A stretch of 32,117 nucleotides of DNA, from assembly GCA_003220795.1 (NCBI GenBank), contig QHTK01000028.1, forward strand, positions 1 to 32,117. The letters run 5' to 3'. Shown piece by piece: positions 15,735 through 22,950 of the stretch. The notes beneath the pieces were generated by a model, which saw only the letters and a list, made by a program, of their open reading frames with translations, was not told where the DNA came from and searched no databases. The position numbers and the translations under genes are program-made. This stretch comes from Gemmatimonadota bacterium. Lineage in GTDB: Bacteria > Gemmatimonadota > Gemmatimonadetes > Gemmatimonadales > GWC2-71-9. Each line of letters begins with the position of its first letter. Position 1 is the first letter of the stretch.

Positions 15735-16246
15735 GGACACGGCGGGAAGTAGAAACACACGCGATGCATGTCACCGAAGTCCACCACGAAATCGATCGAG
15801 TCTCGGCTGGTGCCGCCGGGCACGACGACCACCCCCGGGTTCGTCGGGTTCGCCTTGTCGCGGTAGAACCCGGTCTCTCGGAGCAGACTATCCGCGTTGC
15901 TCGGGCTGAGGGGCGGCCCCTGTTTCTGCCACACCGCAAGGACCCACTCGTAGCGGCCGGCTGGGAGCTGCAGCGTATAAAACGAAGGCGGGCCGCCGAG
16001 CGGGAGGGTCGGCGGGCTGGGCTGCGGCTTGAATTTGAAGAGGTCGTTCTGACTCTTAGGGAAGGTGTCGAACGCCACGATGAACACCTTGGCCGTGCTC
16101 TCCGGCAGCTGGCCGGCGAAGCTCACCGTCCCGCACACGCCGACGAAGCCGTTGGGGCAGCTCGTGGGCGCCAGCGCCGGCTCAAGCCCCTGGTTGCAGG
16201 CGAGGATCGCCGCGACGGCGATTGCCACGGGAGCGCGCGTGATCAT
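15731..16246 (-). CDS. Predicted lipoprotein of unknown function
   Basis: 171 residues. A type II signal (MITRAPVAIAVAAILAC) with lipobox ILAC places Cys17 as the lipidated residue. The mature part is strand-rich: CGTVSFAGQLPESTAKVFIV, PPSFYTLQLPAGRYEWVLAV, GVVVVPGGTSRDSIDFVVDF. The pattern resembles transthyretin or carboxypeptidase-regulatory-like sandwiches of surface lipoproteins. Two Cys pairs (PTSCPNGFVGVC and CFYFPPC) could form disulfides. It is the first gene of the TonB-receptor operon and overlaps the receptor start by 4 bases, a common arrangement for receptor-partner lipoproteins. No named family is recognised. Confidence 0.7.
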   Translation of the reverse strand: MITRAPVAIAVAAILACNQGLEPALAPTSCPNGFVGVCGTVSFAGQLPESTAKVFIVAFDTFPKSQNDLFKFKPQPSPPTLPLGGPPSFYTLQLPAGRYEWVLAVWQKQGPPLSPSNADSLLRETGFYRDKANPTNPGVVVVPGGTSRDSIDFVVDFGDMHRVCFYFPPCP

Positions 16247-16284
16247 AGCGTCATCAATCTGACCGGGCCCCTAGTTCCGTCAAC

Positions 16285-16313
16285 TTGACCCCCGTTTCTG
16301 CGGGGAATAACGT
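16285..16313 (+). promoter_or_regulatory. Candidate sigma-70-type promoter for the 16324-20762 operon
   Basis: TTGACC at 16285-16290 is followed, after 17 bases, by TAACGT at 16308-16313. This is a good -35 and a weak -10, 10 bases before the first ATG, which would leave a very short leader. A 5-bp inverted repeat (CCCCG/CGGGG, 16290-16304) lies in the spacer. The region also holds the upstream side of the divergent lipoprotein gene. Confidence 0.3.
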
Positions 16314-16323
16314 TGAGTCCGCT

Positions 16324-16488
16324 ATGCCGATCTACGAGTACCGCTGCACCAAATGCCGCCGGCGCTTCAGCCAGCAACAGGAGATCGCCGAGCACGGTCG
16401 CAGGCGGCCCGCCTGTCCCAAGTGCAAGTCACGCGCGGTGGAGCAGGTGTACTCAGCGTTCTTCGCCAAGACCGTCCGGAAGAGCTAG
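16324..16488 (+). CDS. FmdB-type zinc-ribbon protein
   Basis: 54 residues, complete. MPIYEYRCTKCRRRF is the classic FmdB/CxxC regulatory start. The ribbon uses Cys8/Cys11 and Cys31/Cys34 (CPKCKS), followed by the usual VEQVYSAFFAKTV tail. This family is widespread and is often called a putative regulatory protein, but its biochemical role is not established. It is the first gene of the plus-strand operon; the next gene starts 8 bases after its stop. No strong Shine-Dalgarno is visible, consistent with a short leader. Confidence 0.88.
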   Translation: MPIYEYRCTKCRRRFSQQQEIAEHGRRRPACPKCKSRAVEQVYSAFFAKTVRKS

Positions 16489-16496
16489 CGCGCCTC

Positions 16497-17066
16497 GTGT
16501 TCGAGCGCCTGCGGGACGCCCTGCGCGCCGCCCTCGATGCGGCGACGCCGCCCGGGAACCTGCGCGATCTGGCGCGGCAGATGCGCGAGGCGGTGGTGGA
16601 AGCGAAGGTGTCGGTGCAGGAGACGCGGGCCGCGGTGACACGCGCCGAGGGCGAGCTGGTCGTCGAGCGCCAGCGCCTGGCCGACGCCGAGCGGCGCGGC
16701 CGACTGGCGGCCGAGATCCAGGACGCTGAAACGGTCGCGGTGGCCCAGCGGTTCGCGGCGAAGCATCGCGAGCGCGTGGGGGTGCTCGAGCGCAAGGTGG
16801 CAGCCCTGAAGGAGGAGCTGGGGCTGTACGAGCGCGAGCTCGTCGATATGCAAGCGCAGCTCGGGCGGGCCGAGCGGGACCGGCCGCTCACCGAAGCGGA
16901 GCGCTCGGCCGAGCGCGCCTGGCGCGAGCTGCAACGGGCGGGGGGCTCGCGGCCCGAAACGGATCTGCAAGGCGACCTGCTCCAGTCCGACCTGGACCGC
17001 ACGGCGCGCGAGGCTGCCGCCGATCGACAGCTGCGCGAGCTCAAGAAGAAAATGAAGAAGGATTGA
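16497..17066 (+). CDS. Coiled-coil protein of unknown function
   Basis: 189 residues from GTG 16497 (MFERLRDALRAALDAATPPG); upstream codons in this frame run through the FmdB gene in another phase and are not believed. After a short N-terminal helix almost the whole chain is heptad-rich, highly charged coiled coil (EAKVSVQETRAAVTRAEGEL, RERVGVLERKVAALKEELGL, YERELVDMQAQLGRAERD), ending in Lys-rich KKKMKKD. There is no signal or membrane span. It is broadly reminiscent of PspA/IM30-type helical proteins, but no family motif is present, so this is only a structural comparison. It lies between FmdB and the DUF1028 gene with 8- and 4-base gaps. Confidence 0.75.
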   Translation: MFERLRDALRAALDAATPPGNLRDLARQMREAVVEAKVSVQETRAAVTRAEGELVVERQRLADAERRGRLAAEIQDAETVAVAQRFAAKHRERVGVLERKVAALKEELGLYERELVDMQAQLGRAERDRPLTEAERSAERAWRELQRAGGSRPETDLQGDLLQSDLDRTAREAAADRQLRELKKKMKKD

Positions 17067-17070
17067 CGCG

Positions 17071-18054
17071 ATGCTGCTCCTGCTCGCGAGCCTCGCGCTC
17101 CAGCACCCGTCTCCCCGTCCGCCCGACCTCGCCAAGCGCGCTCACACCTACAGCATCGTCGCCTACGACTCCGCGAGTGGAGATCTGGGCGTCGCGGTGC
17201 AGTCCAAGTTCCCGAACGTCGGGGGCATCGTGCCGTGGGCACAGGCGGGCGTTGGCGCGGTAGCGACGCAGTCGCTCGGCAACACCGATTACGGGGAGAA
17301 GGGGCTCGAGCTGTTGGCACGGGGGGCGACCGCGCCCGAGGCACTGCGCATCGTCATGCGCGGCGACCCGCGGCCGGCCCAGCGACAGGTCGGCATGGTC
17401 GACGCCCGGGGCAATGCGGCGAGCTGGACCGGGGACTCGTGCTTCGATTGGGCCGGCGGCAGAGCTGGCGGTCCGATGGTCGGCGGAAAGGGCCAGGTCA
17501 TCGTCGGGCGGACGTATGCAGCGCAGGCGAACATCATGGTGTCCGATCAGACGGTCAAGAATATGGCTGCGGCCTTCGAGCGCGCCACGGGCTCGCTCGC
17601 CGACCGCCTCCTGGCGGCGCTGGTGGCAGGGCAGGCGGGGGGTGGCGACAAGCGCGGCATGGAATCCGCCGCGTTGCTCGTCGTGCGCAAGAATGCCGGT
17701 TACCTGGGCTCGAACGACCGCTACATCGACATCCGTGTCTACGACGACACGAACCCCATTCGAGAGCTCGAGCGGCTGTACGAGCTGCACAAGCTCTACT
17801 TCTTCACGAGCCGCCCCGAGGACTTGATCCCGATCACCCCCGACGTCGTGCGGCGGCTCGAGCCAATCCTGCTGCGCGAGCCGCGCACCCAGCCGGAGAA
17901 ATGGCTCGCCGCGCCCCAGGGCGTGGCGAACCGGACGTTTCTCGAGGCGCTCGCGAACTTCATGTACTGGGAGAACTACGACGTGCGGGTGCGGATGGAC
18001 GGGAAGATCGACCGAGTGGCGTTGGATGACATCCTGAAGCGACGCAAGCCGTGA
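17071..18054 (+). CDS. DUF1028-family protein, probably exported
   Basis: 327 residues with Shine-Dalgarno AAGGA at 17058-17062. A short N-terminal hydrophobic segment (MLLLLASLALQ) probably serves as a signal peptide, with Gln next to the likely cut. DUF1028 blocks are clear: TYSIVAYDSASGDLGVAVQS, GIVPWAQAGVGAVATQSLGN, YGEKGLELLARGATAPEAL, RQVGMVDARGNAASWTGDSC and YAAQANIMVSD. The family has an Ntn-hydrolase-like fold, but its reaction is unknown. The C-terminal ~90 residues (ELERLYELHKLYFF, TFLEALANFMYWENYDVRVR) form an extra helical region resembling a peptidoglycan-binding or partner domain seen in longer members. Its stop overlaps a GTG of the next frame. Confidence 0.88.
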   Translation: MLLLLASLALQHPSPRPPDLAKRAHTYSIVAYDSASGDLGVAVQSKFPNVGGIVPWAQAGVGAVATQSLGNTDYGEKGLELLARGATAPEALRIVMRGDPRPAQRQVGMVDARGNAASWTGDSCFDWAGGRAGGPMVGGKGQVIVGRTYAAQANIMVSDQTVKNMAAAFERATGSLADRLLAALVAGQAGGGDKRGMESAALLVVRKNAGYLGSNDRYIDIRVYDDTNPIRELERLYELHKLYFFTSRPEDLIPITPDVVRRLEPILLREPRTQPEKWLAAPQGVANRTFLEALANFMYWENYDVRVRMDGKIDRVALDDILKRRKP

Positions 18055-18149
18055 GCGCACTGCGTCGCTGGTGGTCCCGCATCCGTGCCACCCTGGTCGA
18101 GTGGTACGGGGAACGCGCCACACGCGACGGACGACGCTCCGGAGGCACC

Positions 18150-18545
18150 ATGGAAATCAAGCGCGACCGCATGGTCTTTCTCGGGTACGGCAAGTACTGG
18201 CGCTCGGACACCATCCTCGGCCTGATGCCGATCGAGGAGGAGCGTGGGCCCAAACGCCGCACCAACGTGTTCGTGCAGGGTCGCGCAGAGCCGATCGTCG
18301 CGTCGCGCACCGAGCAGAGCATCCTCGAGGACATGGGAGCGAGCGACGCGGGGTTTCAGGTACAGGGGTTGCGCGAGGCGGTCACCGAGCTGCTCGCCGC
18401 GTTCCACGAGTTCTCGCCGGGGCTGCGCCGCACGCTGCAGCAGGAGCACCACTTCGACGCCGAGCAGTGGGAGCATCGGCTGGGAGAGCTGCTGCGCGCC
18501 CCGCGGGCGCCCGAGTCCGTGGCTCAGAACGAGCTGTTCGATTGA
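18150..18545 (+). CDS. RemA/DUF370-like regulator with helical C-terminal extension
   Basis: 131 residues from ATG 18150, chosen for the strong GGAGG at 18141-18145. A GTG at 18051, overlapping the DUF1028 stop, would add 33 basic residues and cannot be excluded. The N-terminal half aligns by eye with RemA/DUF370: VFLGYGKYWRSDTILGLMP matches INIGFGN...ANRMISIVSP, and GPKRRTNVFVQGRAEPIVAS matches the GRRTRAVVVMDSDHIILS block. RemA forms ring-shaped oligomers that bind DNA and control biofilm matrix genes in Bacillus. The C-terminal ~65 residues (LREAVTELLAAFHEFSPGLR, EQWEHRLGELLRAPR) are an added helical part. The relationship is inferred from short motifs, so confidence in function is limited. 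Confidence 0.6.
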   Translation: MEIKRDRMVFLGYGKYWRSDTILGLMPIEEERGPKRRTNVFVQGRAEPIVASRTEQSILEDMGASDAGFQVQGLREAVTELLAAFHEFSPGLRRTLQQEHHFDAEQWEHRLGELLRAPRAPESVAQNELFD

Positions 18546-19849
18546 GCGCGGTGCGCGAGGCGGACGACTTCCTGGGGCACCCCCGGGGCCTGGTCACTCT
18601 GTTCTTCACCGAGACGTGGGAGCGCTTCTCGTACTACGGGATGCGGGCGTTCCTCATCCTGTACATGGTGCACGCGCTCGGTTTCGACGACCACCATGCG
18701 GGTTCGGTGTACGGTACCTACACTGGGAGCGTGTGGCTGGCCGCGATCGTGGGCGGCATCGTCGCCGACCGCTGGCTGGGTCACTACCGCAGCGTGCTGT
18801 TCGGCGGGATCATCATCGCCCTCGGACACTTCACCCTGGCGCTCCCGCCGCTGCCCTTCTTCTACGCGGGCTTGTCGCTGATCGTCATCGGAACGGGCCT
18901 CCTCAAGCCCAACGTGAGCACCCTGGTCGGCTCGCTGTACGCGCCGGGCGACGAGCGTCGCGATGCCGGCTTCTCGATCTTCTACATGGGGATCAACCTC
19001 GGGGCGTTGTTGGGCCCGTTGATCGCCGGCTACCTCGCACAAAACGTCGACTGGCATATCGGCTTTGCTTGCGCCGGAGTTGGGATGACGATCGGGTTGC
19101 TCGTGTACGTGCTGCTGCGCGCCTGGCTGAGACCGGGGGTCGAGCGACTGAGCGCGCCACGCGAGCCGGCCGCCGGGACGCCCCCGGCGGGGCGGGTGGG
19201 CGGATTTGCCGCGTCGGACTGGAAGCGCATCGGGGCGGTCGTGATCTTCTTCGCGTTCGCGTCGCTGTTCTGGGGCGCGTACGAGCAGGCCGGATCCACG
19301 CTCAATCTGTTCGCCGACCGCTACGTTCACCTCGAGCTGCTGGGCATCACGCTGTATGCGTCGTGGTTCGTCTCGGTGCAGGCGGCGTTCGTGATCCTGT
19401 TGTCGCCCGTCTTCGCCTGGCTGTGGGTGAAGCTCGGACCGCGACAGCCGTCGAGCCCGGCGAAGTTCGCGCTGGCCCTCCTGTTCATCGGCCTCGCCTT
19501 CGTGCTGCTCATGCCCGCGGGGGCGCTCGCGCAGAGCGGGGTCAAGGTGTCCGCTCTGTGGCTGGTGGCCGCCTACTTCATCGAAGAGCTGGGCGAGTTG
19601 TGTCTCAGCCCCGTCGGGCTGTCGGTCGTGACGAAGCTTGCACCCACCCGCATCGTGGGGCTGCTCATGGGCGTGTTCTTCCTCTCCAACGCCGTGGGCA
19701 ACAAGCTGGCCGGCTGGTCGGCCGGGTTCATCAGCACGACACCACTGCCGACGTTGTTCGGCGTCACGGCGGCGGTGACGCTCGGTGCCGCGCTCGTGAT
19801 GTTCGTCTTGATCAGGCCGGTGCGCAATTTGATGGGAGGCGTGCGGTAG
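18542..19849 (+). CDS. POT/PTR2-family proton-coupled peptide transporter
   Basis: 435 residues from TTG 18542, which overlaps the previous stop (TTGA); GTG 18551 is the alternative. The PTR2 signature is clear near the N-terminus: TLFFTETWERFSYYGMRAFL contains the ExxERFxYY motif for proton coupling. The family block FSIFYMGINLGALLGPLIAG and the C-terminal ELCLSPVGLSVVTKLAP are also diagnostic. About 12 membrane helices are expected, with a Pro/Gly-rich cytoplasmic loop near the middle (PREPAAGTPPAGRVGG). It imports di- and tripeptides with protons across the inner membrane. At 435 residues it is slightly shorter than many bacterial POTs. Its neighbour across the convergent junction is an exported S9 peptidase, a likely source of peptides. 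Confidence 0.93.
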   Translation: MSAVREADDFLGHPRGLVTLFFTETWERFSYYGMRAFLILYMVHALGFDDHHAGSVYGTYTGSVWLAAIVGGIVADRWLGHYRSVLFGGIIIALGHFTLALPPLPFFYAGLSLIVIGTGLLKPNVSTLVGSLYAPGDERRDAGFSIFYMGINLGALLGPLIAGYLAQNVDWHIGFACAGVGMTIGLLVYVLLRAWLRPGVERLSAPREPAAGTPPAGRVGGFAASDWKRIGAVVIFFAFASLFWGAYEQAGSTLNLFADRYVHLELLGITLYASWFVSVQAAFVILLSPVFAWLWVKLGPRQPSSPAKFALALLFIGLAFVLLMPAGALAQSGVKVSALWLVAAYFIEELGELCLSPVGLSVVTKLAPTRIVGLLMGVFFLSNAVGNKLAGWSAGFISTTPLPTLFGVTAAVTLGAALVMFVLIRPVRNLMGGVR

Positions 19850-19850
19850 C

Positions 19851-20762
19851 GTGAGTCGCCGCGCGGTCCTCCTGCTCAGCGCCTGCATCGGCGCGCAGAC
19901 GCCGCTCCGCGGGCAGCAGCCCTCTCCGGTGGTGCATGACAGCACCGTGGTCGTGCTGCTCGGCACGGGGAACCCGCGACCCGAGGCGGATGCGTCGGGC
20001 CCCGCCACGGCGGTCGTCGTAGGCGCCCGCGTCTTCCTGGTGGATGCCGGCCCCGGGGTCGAGCGCCGCCTCGCCGCGGCGCACCTGCCGATCGACGGCG
20101 TCACCGCGCTGTTCATCACCCACCTCCACTCGGACCACACGCTCGGGCTTCCGGACCTGATCTTCACATCCTGGGTGATGGGACGAAAACAACCGCTCGC
20201 CGCCTACGGACCGCACGGCTTGCAGAACATGACCGATCACCTCGTCGCCGCGTGGGCGCAGGACATCGAGGTGCGAACCAACGGCCTGGAGAAGCGCACG
20301 CCCGGGGGCTATCGCGTGGATGTGCACGAGATCCGCCCGGGCGTGGTTTACGACTCGGGGGGCGTGCGCGTCACGGCGTTCGTGGTGGAGCACGGGACCT
20401 GGCGCGAGGCGTATGGATACCGCATCGATGCGCCGGGGCGCAGCGTGGTGATCTCGGGTGACACGAAGCCCAGCGAGAATCTGGTGCGGGCGGCGGCGGG
20501 CGCCGAGGTGCTGGTCCACGAAGTGTACCCGGAGCCGCGCACGGCGCCCAACCCGACCGAAAGCGCGACCTGGCCGACGTACATGCGGGACTTCCACACC
20601 TCGGACGTGGAGGTGGGCCAGCTCGCGGCGCGCCTCCAGCCCAAGCTGTTGATCCTCACGCACATCATCCGCCGCGGGGCGACGGACGAGGAGCTGCTCG
20701 CCAACGTGCGGAAGTCGTTCGGCGGGCGCGCCGTGGTGGGGCACGATCTCGATCGCTACTAG
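19851..20762 (+). CDS. Exported metallo-beta-lactamase-fold hydrolase (RNase Z/arylsulfatase-like branch)
   Basis: 303 residues from GTG 19851, one base after the transporter stop. The N-terminal MSRRAVLLLSACIGA is a probable signal peptide. Zinc ligands are visible as His91-x-His93-x-Asp95-His96 in THLHSDHTLGLPDLI, Asp in VVISGDTKPSENL, and the late His in LLILTHIIRRG. The overall layout (VVVLLGTGNPRPEADASGPA, RVFLVDAGPGVERRL, FVVEHGTWREAYGYRIDAPG) matches the tRNase Z-like group, which in exported form includes AtsA-like sulfatases and other esterases. Export argues against tRNA processing. The substrate is unknown. The stop TAG shares CTAG with the stop of the convergent peptidase gene. 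Confidence 0.87.
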   Translation: MSRRAVLLLSACIGAQTPLRGQQPSPVVHDSTVVVLLGTGNPRPEADASGPATAVVVGARVFLVDAGPGVERRLAAAHLPIDGVTALFITHLHSDHTLGLPDLIFTSWVMGRKQPLAAYGPHGLQNMTDHLVAAWAQDIEVRTNGLEKRTPGGYRVDVHEIRPGVVYDSGGVRVTAFVVEHGTWREAYGYRIDAPGRSVVISGDTKPSENLVRAAAGAEVLVHEVYPEPRTAPNPTESATWPTYMRDFHTSDVEVGQLAARLQPKLLILTHIIRRGATDEELLANVRKSFGGRAVVGHDLDRY

Positions 20763-22873
20763 CGCGCTCCCGCCACCGGTCCCGCCGCGAGCCGCCGCTC
20801 CAGGAACTCCGCCGCGGCGTGATAGGCGGCGAGCCAGTGCGCGTGCGTCAGGAAGTCGTGCACCTCGTCTGGGAACACCAGCTGCTCCACCTCCACGCCG
20901 AGCGGCCGCAGCGCCGCCGCCAGATCGACCGTCTGGCTGAACTGCACGTTGCGGTCGTCGTCTCCCTGGATGAGGAGCACCGGGGAGCGCCAGTCCTTCA
21001 CGTACGCGATCGGCGACGACTCGAACGCCAGCTTGGCGAAATCGGCGCGCTTCTGCGGATCGTAGTCCGGCACCCAGTTACGGATCTCCACGTTCCAGTC
21101 ATGCACGCCGTGCAGGTCCACGCCGGCCGCGAACAGCTGCGACGCCCGAGCGAGGCCCATCGCCGTGAGGAACCCGCCGTACGAGCCGCCCCACAAGCCG
21201 ATGCGCTTCGGATCGACATCGCCCCGGCCCCGAAGATAGAGACCTGCGCCGAGCACGTCGCCGAACTCGCTCGCCCCCTGCGCGCCATAATGCAGCGCCT
21301 CGCGGAACTCGATCCCATAGCCGATCCCGCTGCGATAGTTTACCGACAGCACGACGAAGCCCCGGCTCGCGAGGTACTGGTTCAGCGCGTAGGCGTTGCG
21401 ATAGTAATAGAGGTAATGCCAGCCGAGTAGCATCTCGCGCCGCGAGCCGCCGTGGAAGAAGATGACCGCCGGACGCCGCTCGCCCGCGCGAAGGTTCCGC
21501 GGCAGGAACAGCTGGCCATGGACGATCACGCCGTCCGAGGCCGACACGAGCACTGGCTGCGGCTCGACCAGCGCCGCCTCGGGGAAGTCGGCCGGGATCG
21601 CGCCGGCCGCCAGATCGCGGGCGGGTCCCGAACCCACGATCATCGCCGGGCGAGGGGGTTTGCGCGCGTCCGCGCGCAGGAGCGCGATCGCCTTGCCGTC
21701 GCTGGTCACGGCCGGCGCCCATTCGATGCCCGTACCGCTCGTCACGGCTTGCGGCCGGCCTCCCGCCACGCTCACGCGCCACACGTGGCGGCGGTCACTG
21801 TCGTCCTGATTGGATGAGAACACGACCTCGCGGCCGTCGGGCGCGAGCGCCACGTGCTCGACCTCGAAGGTCCCGGGCGTCAGCAGGGTGGCGGCGCCGC
21901 CGGACGACGGCACCGCGTACAGATGGGTCCAGCCGTCCTTCTCCCAGGGGAATACCAACCGGCTCCCTGCTCCCCACAGCAATTGATCCTCGGCGACGAT
22001 CCCCCGGAACGCGCTGCCCCGACCCGTGTCGGCCTTCCACACCTCCCGACCGCGACCGGTCGCGAGATTGACGACGCGGATCGACCAGGGTGGAGCGGCG
22101 CGCCGCGGCGTGAACGGCAAGGCGGGCTCCCCCGCCGGGACGCGGATGAACGCGAGCTGCGCGCCGTCGGGGGACCACACGGGTTCGCCGTCGTCGTCGA
22201 CGCTTGCGTCGAGAAACTTGAGCGCCTTCGTGGCCACGTCATACACGCCGACAAAGCCGTGGTCTCCGCGGCTACTCACAAACGCGAGCTTCGAGCCGTC
22301 GGGGGACCAGCGGAGCGATTGCGCGCCGCCGCGCGCGTGCACGAGCTGCTCGGGCTTCGCGCTGTCGGCGAGCGGCGCCCACCAGATCTGTCCCTTGTTG
22401 AGAAAGGCCACGCGATCGCCTTTCGGGGAGACGGCGGGCGCGTGGCCCTCACTCAGGCGGCGCGGCGCACCGCCCGTGGCGGCGACGATCCAGAGCGCCT
22501 GCTCGACGCCCGCGGGCAGCGACAGCGGGTTCGGGTACTCGCCCCGTCCGTTGGCGGGGCCGCCACGCACGTAGACGAGCGTCCGTGCGTCGGGTGTCCA
22601 GGCGAGTTCCCCGATCTCCTGCCCATCGTCTTCCTGGTAGCCCGTCACCGCGCGGCCCTGGTACTCGGGGCCGGTCGCGATCCAGATGTTGCGCACGCCT
22701 TGCGCGTTGAAGACCCAGGCGAGCGCTCCACCCGCCGGCGCAGCCACGAGCTCGTCGGGAAACGGCGCGGAGAGCGCCTGCTCGATCGTGAAAGAGCGCT
22801 GCTGGGCGCGGGCGGCGCCGGTCGTGAGTACGAGGGCGGCCAGGCACGCTCGCGTGCGCGAGGCGAGTAGCAT
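20759..22873 (-). CDS. Exported prolyl-oligopeptidase-family (S9) serine peptidase
   Basis: 704 residues from ATG 22873, supported by GGAGGAA 5 bases upstream; an earlier in-frame ATG at 22900 is rejected. A Sec signal (MLLASRTRACLAALVLTTGA, cut probably after ARA, leaving QQ) exports it. Residues ~30-430 are a beta-propeller of TolB/DPP-IV-like blades (SLRWSPDGSKLAFVSS, EPVWSPDGAQLAFIR). Residues ~440-695 are the alpha/beta-hydrolase: nucleophile Ser564 in GLWGGSYGGFLTAMG, an Asp in LLIQGDDDRNVQ (638-640), and His672 in FPDEVHDFL. S9 enzymes of this branch cleave short peptides, often at Pro or as acylaminoacyl/dipeptidyl peptidases; the precise specificity is not readable. Peptide importers lie on both sides. 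Confidence 0.93.
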   Translation of the reverse strand: MLLASRTRACLAALVLTTGAARAQQRSFTIEQALSAPFPDELVAAPAGGALAWVFNAQGVRNIWIATGPEYQGRAVTGYQEDDGQEIGELAWTPDARTLVYVRGGPANGRGEYPNPLSLPAGVEQALWIVAATGGAPRRLSEGHAPAVSPKGDRVAFLNKGQIWWAPLADSAKPEQLVHARGGAQSLRWSPDGSKLAFVSSRGDHGFVGVYDVATKALKFLDASVDDDGEPVWSPDGAQLAFIRVPAGEPALPFTPRRAAPPWSIRVVNLATGRGREVWKADTGRGSAFRGIVAEDQLLWGAGSRLVFPWEKDGWTHLYAVPSSGGAATLLTPGTFEVEHVALAPDGREVVFSSNQDDSDRRHVWRVSVAGGRPQAVTSGTGIEWAPAVTSDGKAIALLRADARKPPRPAMIVGSGPARDLAAGAIPADFPEAALVEPQPVLVSASDGVIVHGQLFLPRNLRAGERRPAVIFFHGGSRREMLLGWHYLYYYRNAYALNQYLASRGFVVLSVNYRSGIGYGIEFREALHYGAQGASEFGDVLGAGLYLRGRGDVDPKRIGLWGGSYGGFLTAMGLARASQLFAAGVDLHGVHDWNVEIRNWVPDYDPQKRADFAKLAFESSPIAYVKDWRSPVLLIQGDDDRNVQFSQTVDLAAALRPLGVEVEQLVFPDEVHDFLTHAHWLAAYHAAAEFLERRLAAGPVAGAR

Positions 22874-22950
22874 GACGGTTCCTCCGGGGATGGACAGCAT
22901 CGAAACTGTCGCTAACCACCGGAGGGGGGAAGTCCTATCTTAGCCCGAGC
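22874..22950. promoter_or_regulatory. Divergent intergenic region between the S9 peptidase and the Ser/Thr kinase
   Basis: 77 bases. The peptidase Shine-Dalgarno is the complement of TTCCTCC at 22879-22885. For the kinase, TATCTT at 22936-22941 resembles a -10 and would give a leader of only a few bases. There is no -35-like TTGACA at the right spacing and no Shine-Dalgarno close to the ATG at 22951; the purine tract GGAGGGGGGAAG (22921-22932) is too far away. Promoter calls are tentative. Confidence 0.3.

Noticed and set aside
16290..16304. CCCCG-CGGGG inverted repeat as a terminator
   Set aside because: The stem is only 5 bp, has no T tract, and lies in a divergent promoter region rather than after a gene.
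18051..18149. Separate small gene or upstream start GTG at 18051 before the RemA-like gene
   Set aside because: It remains possible, but the GGAGG before ATG 18150 is far stronger and the 33 extra residues show no recognisable feature.
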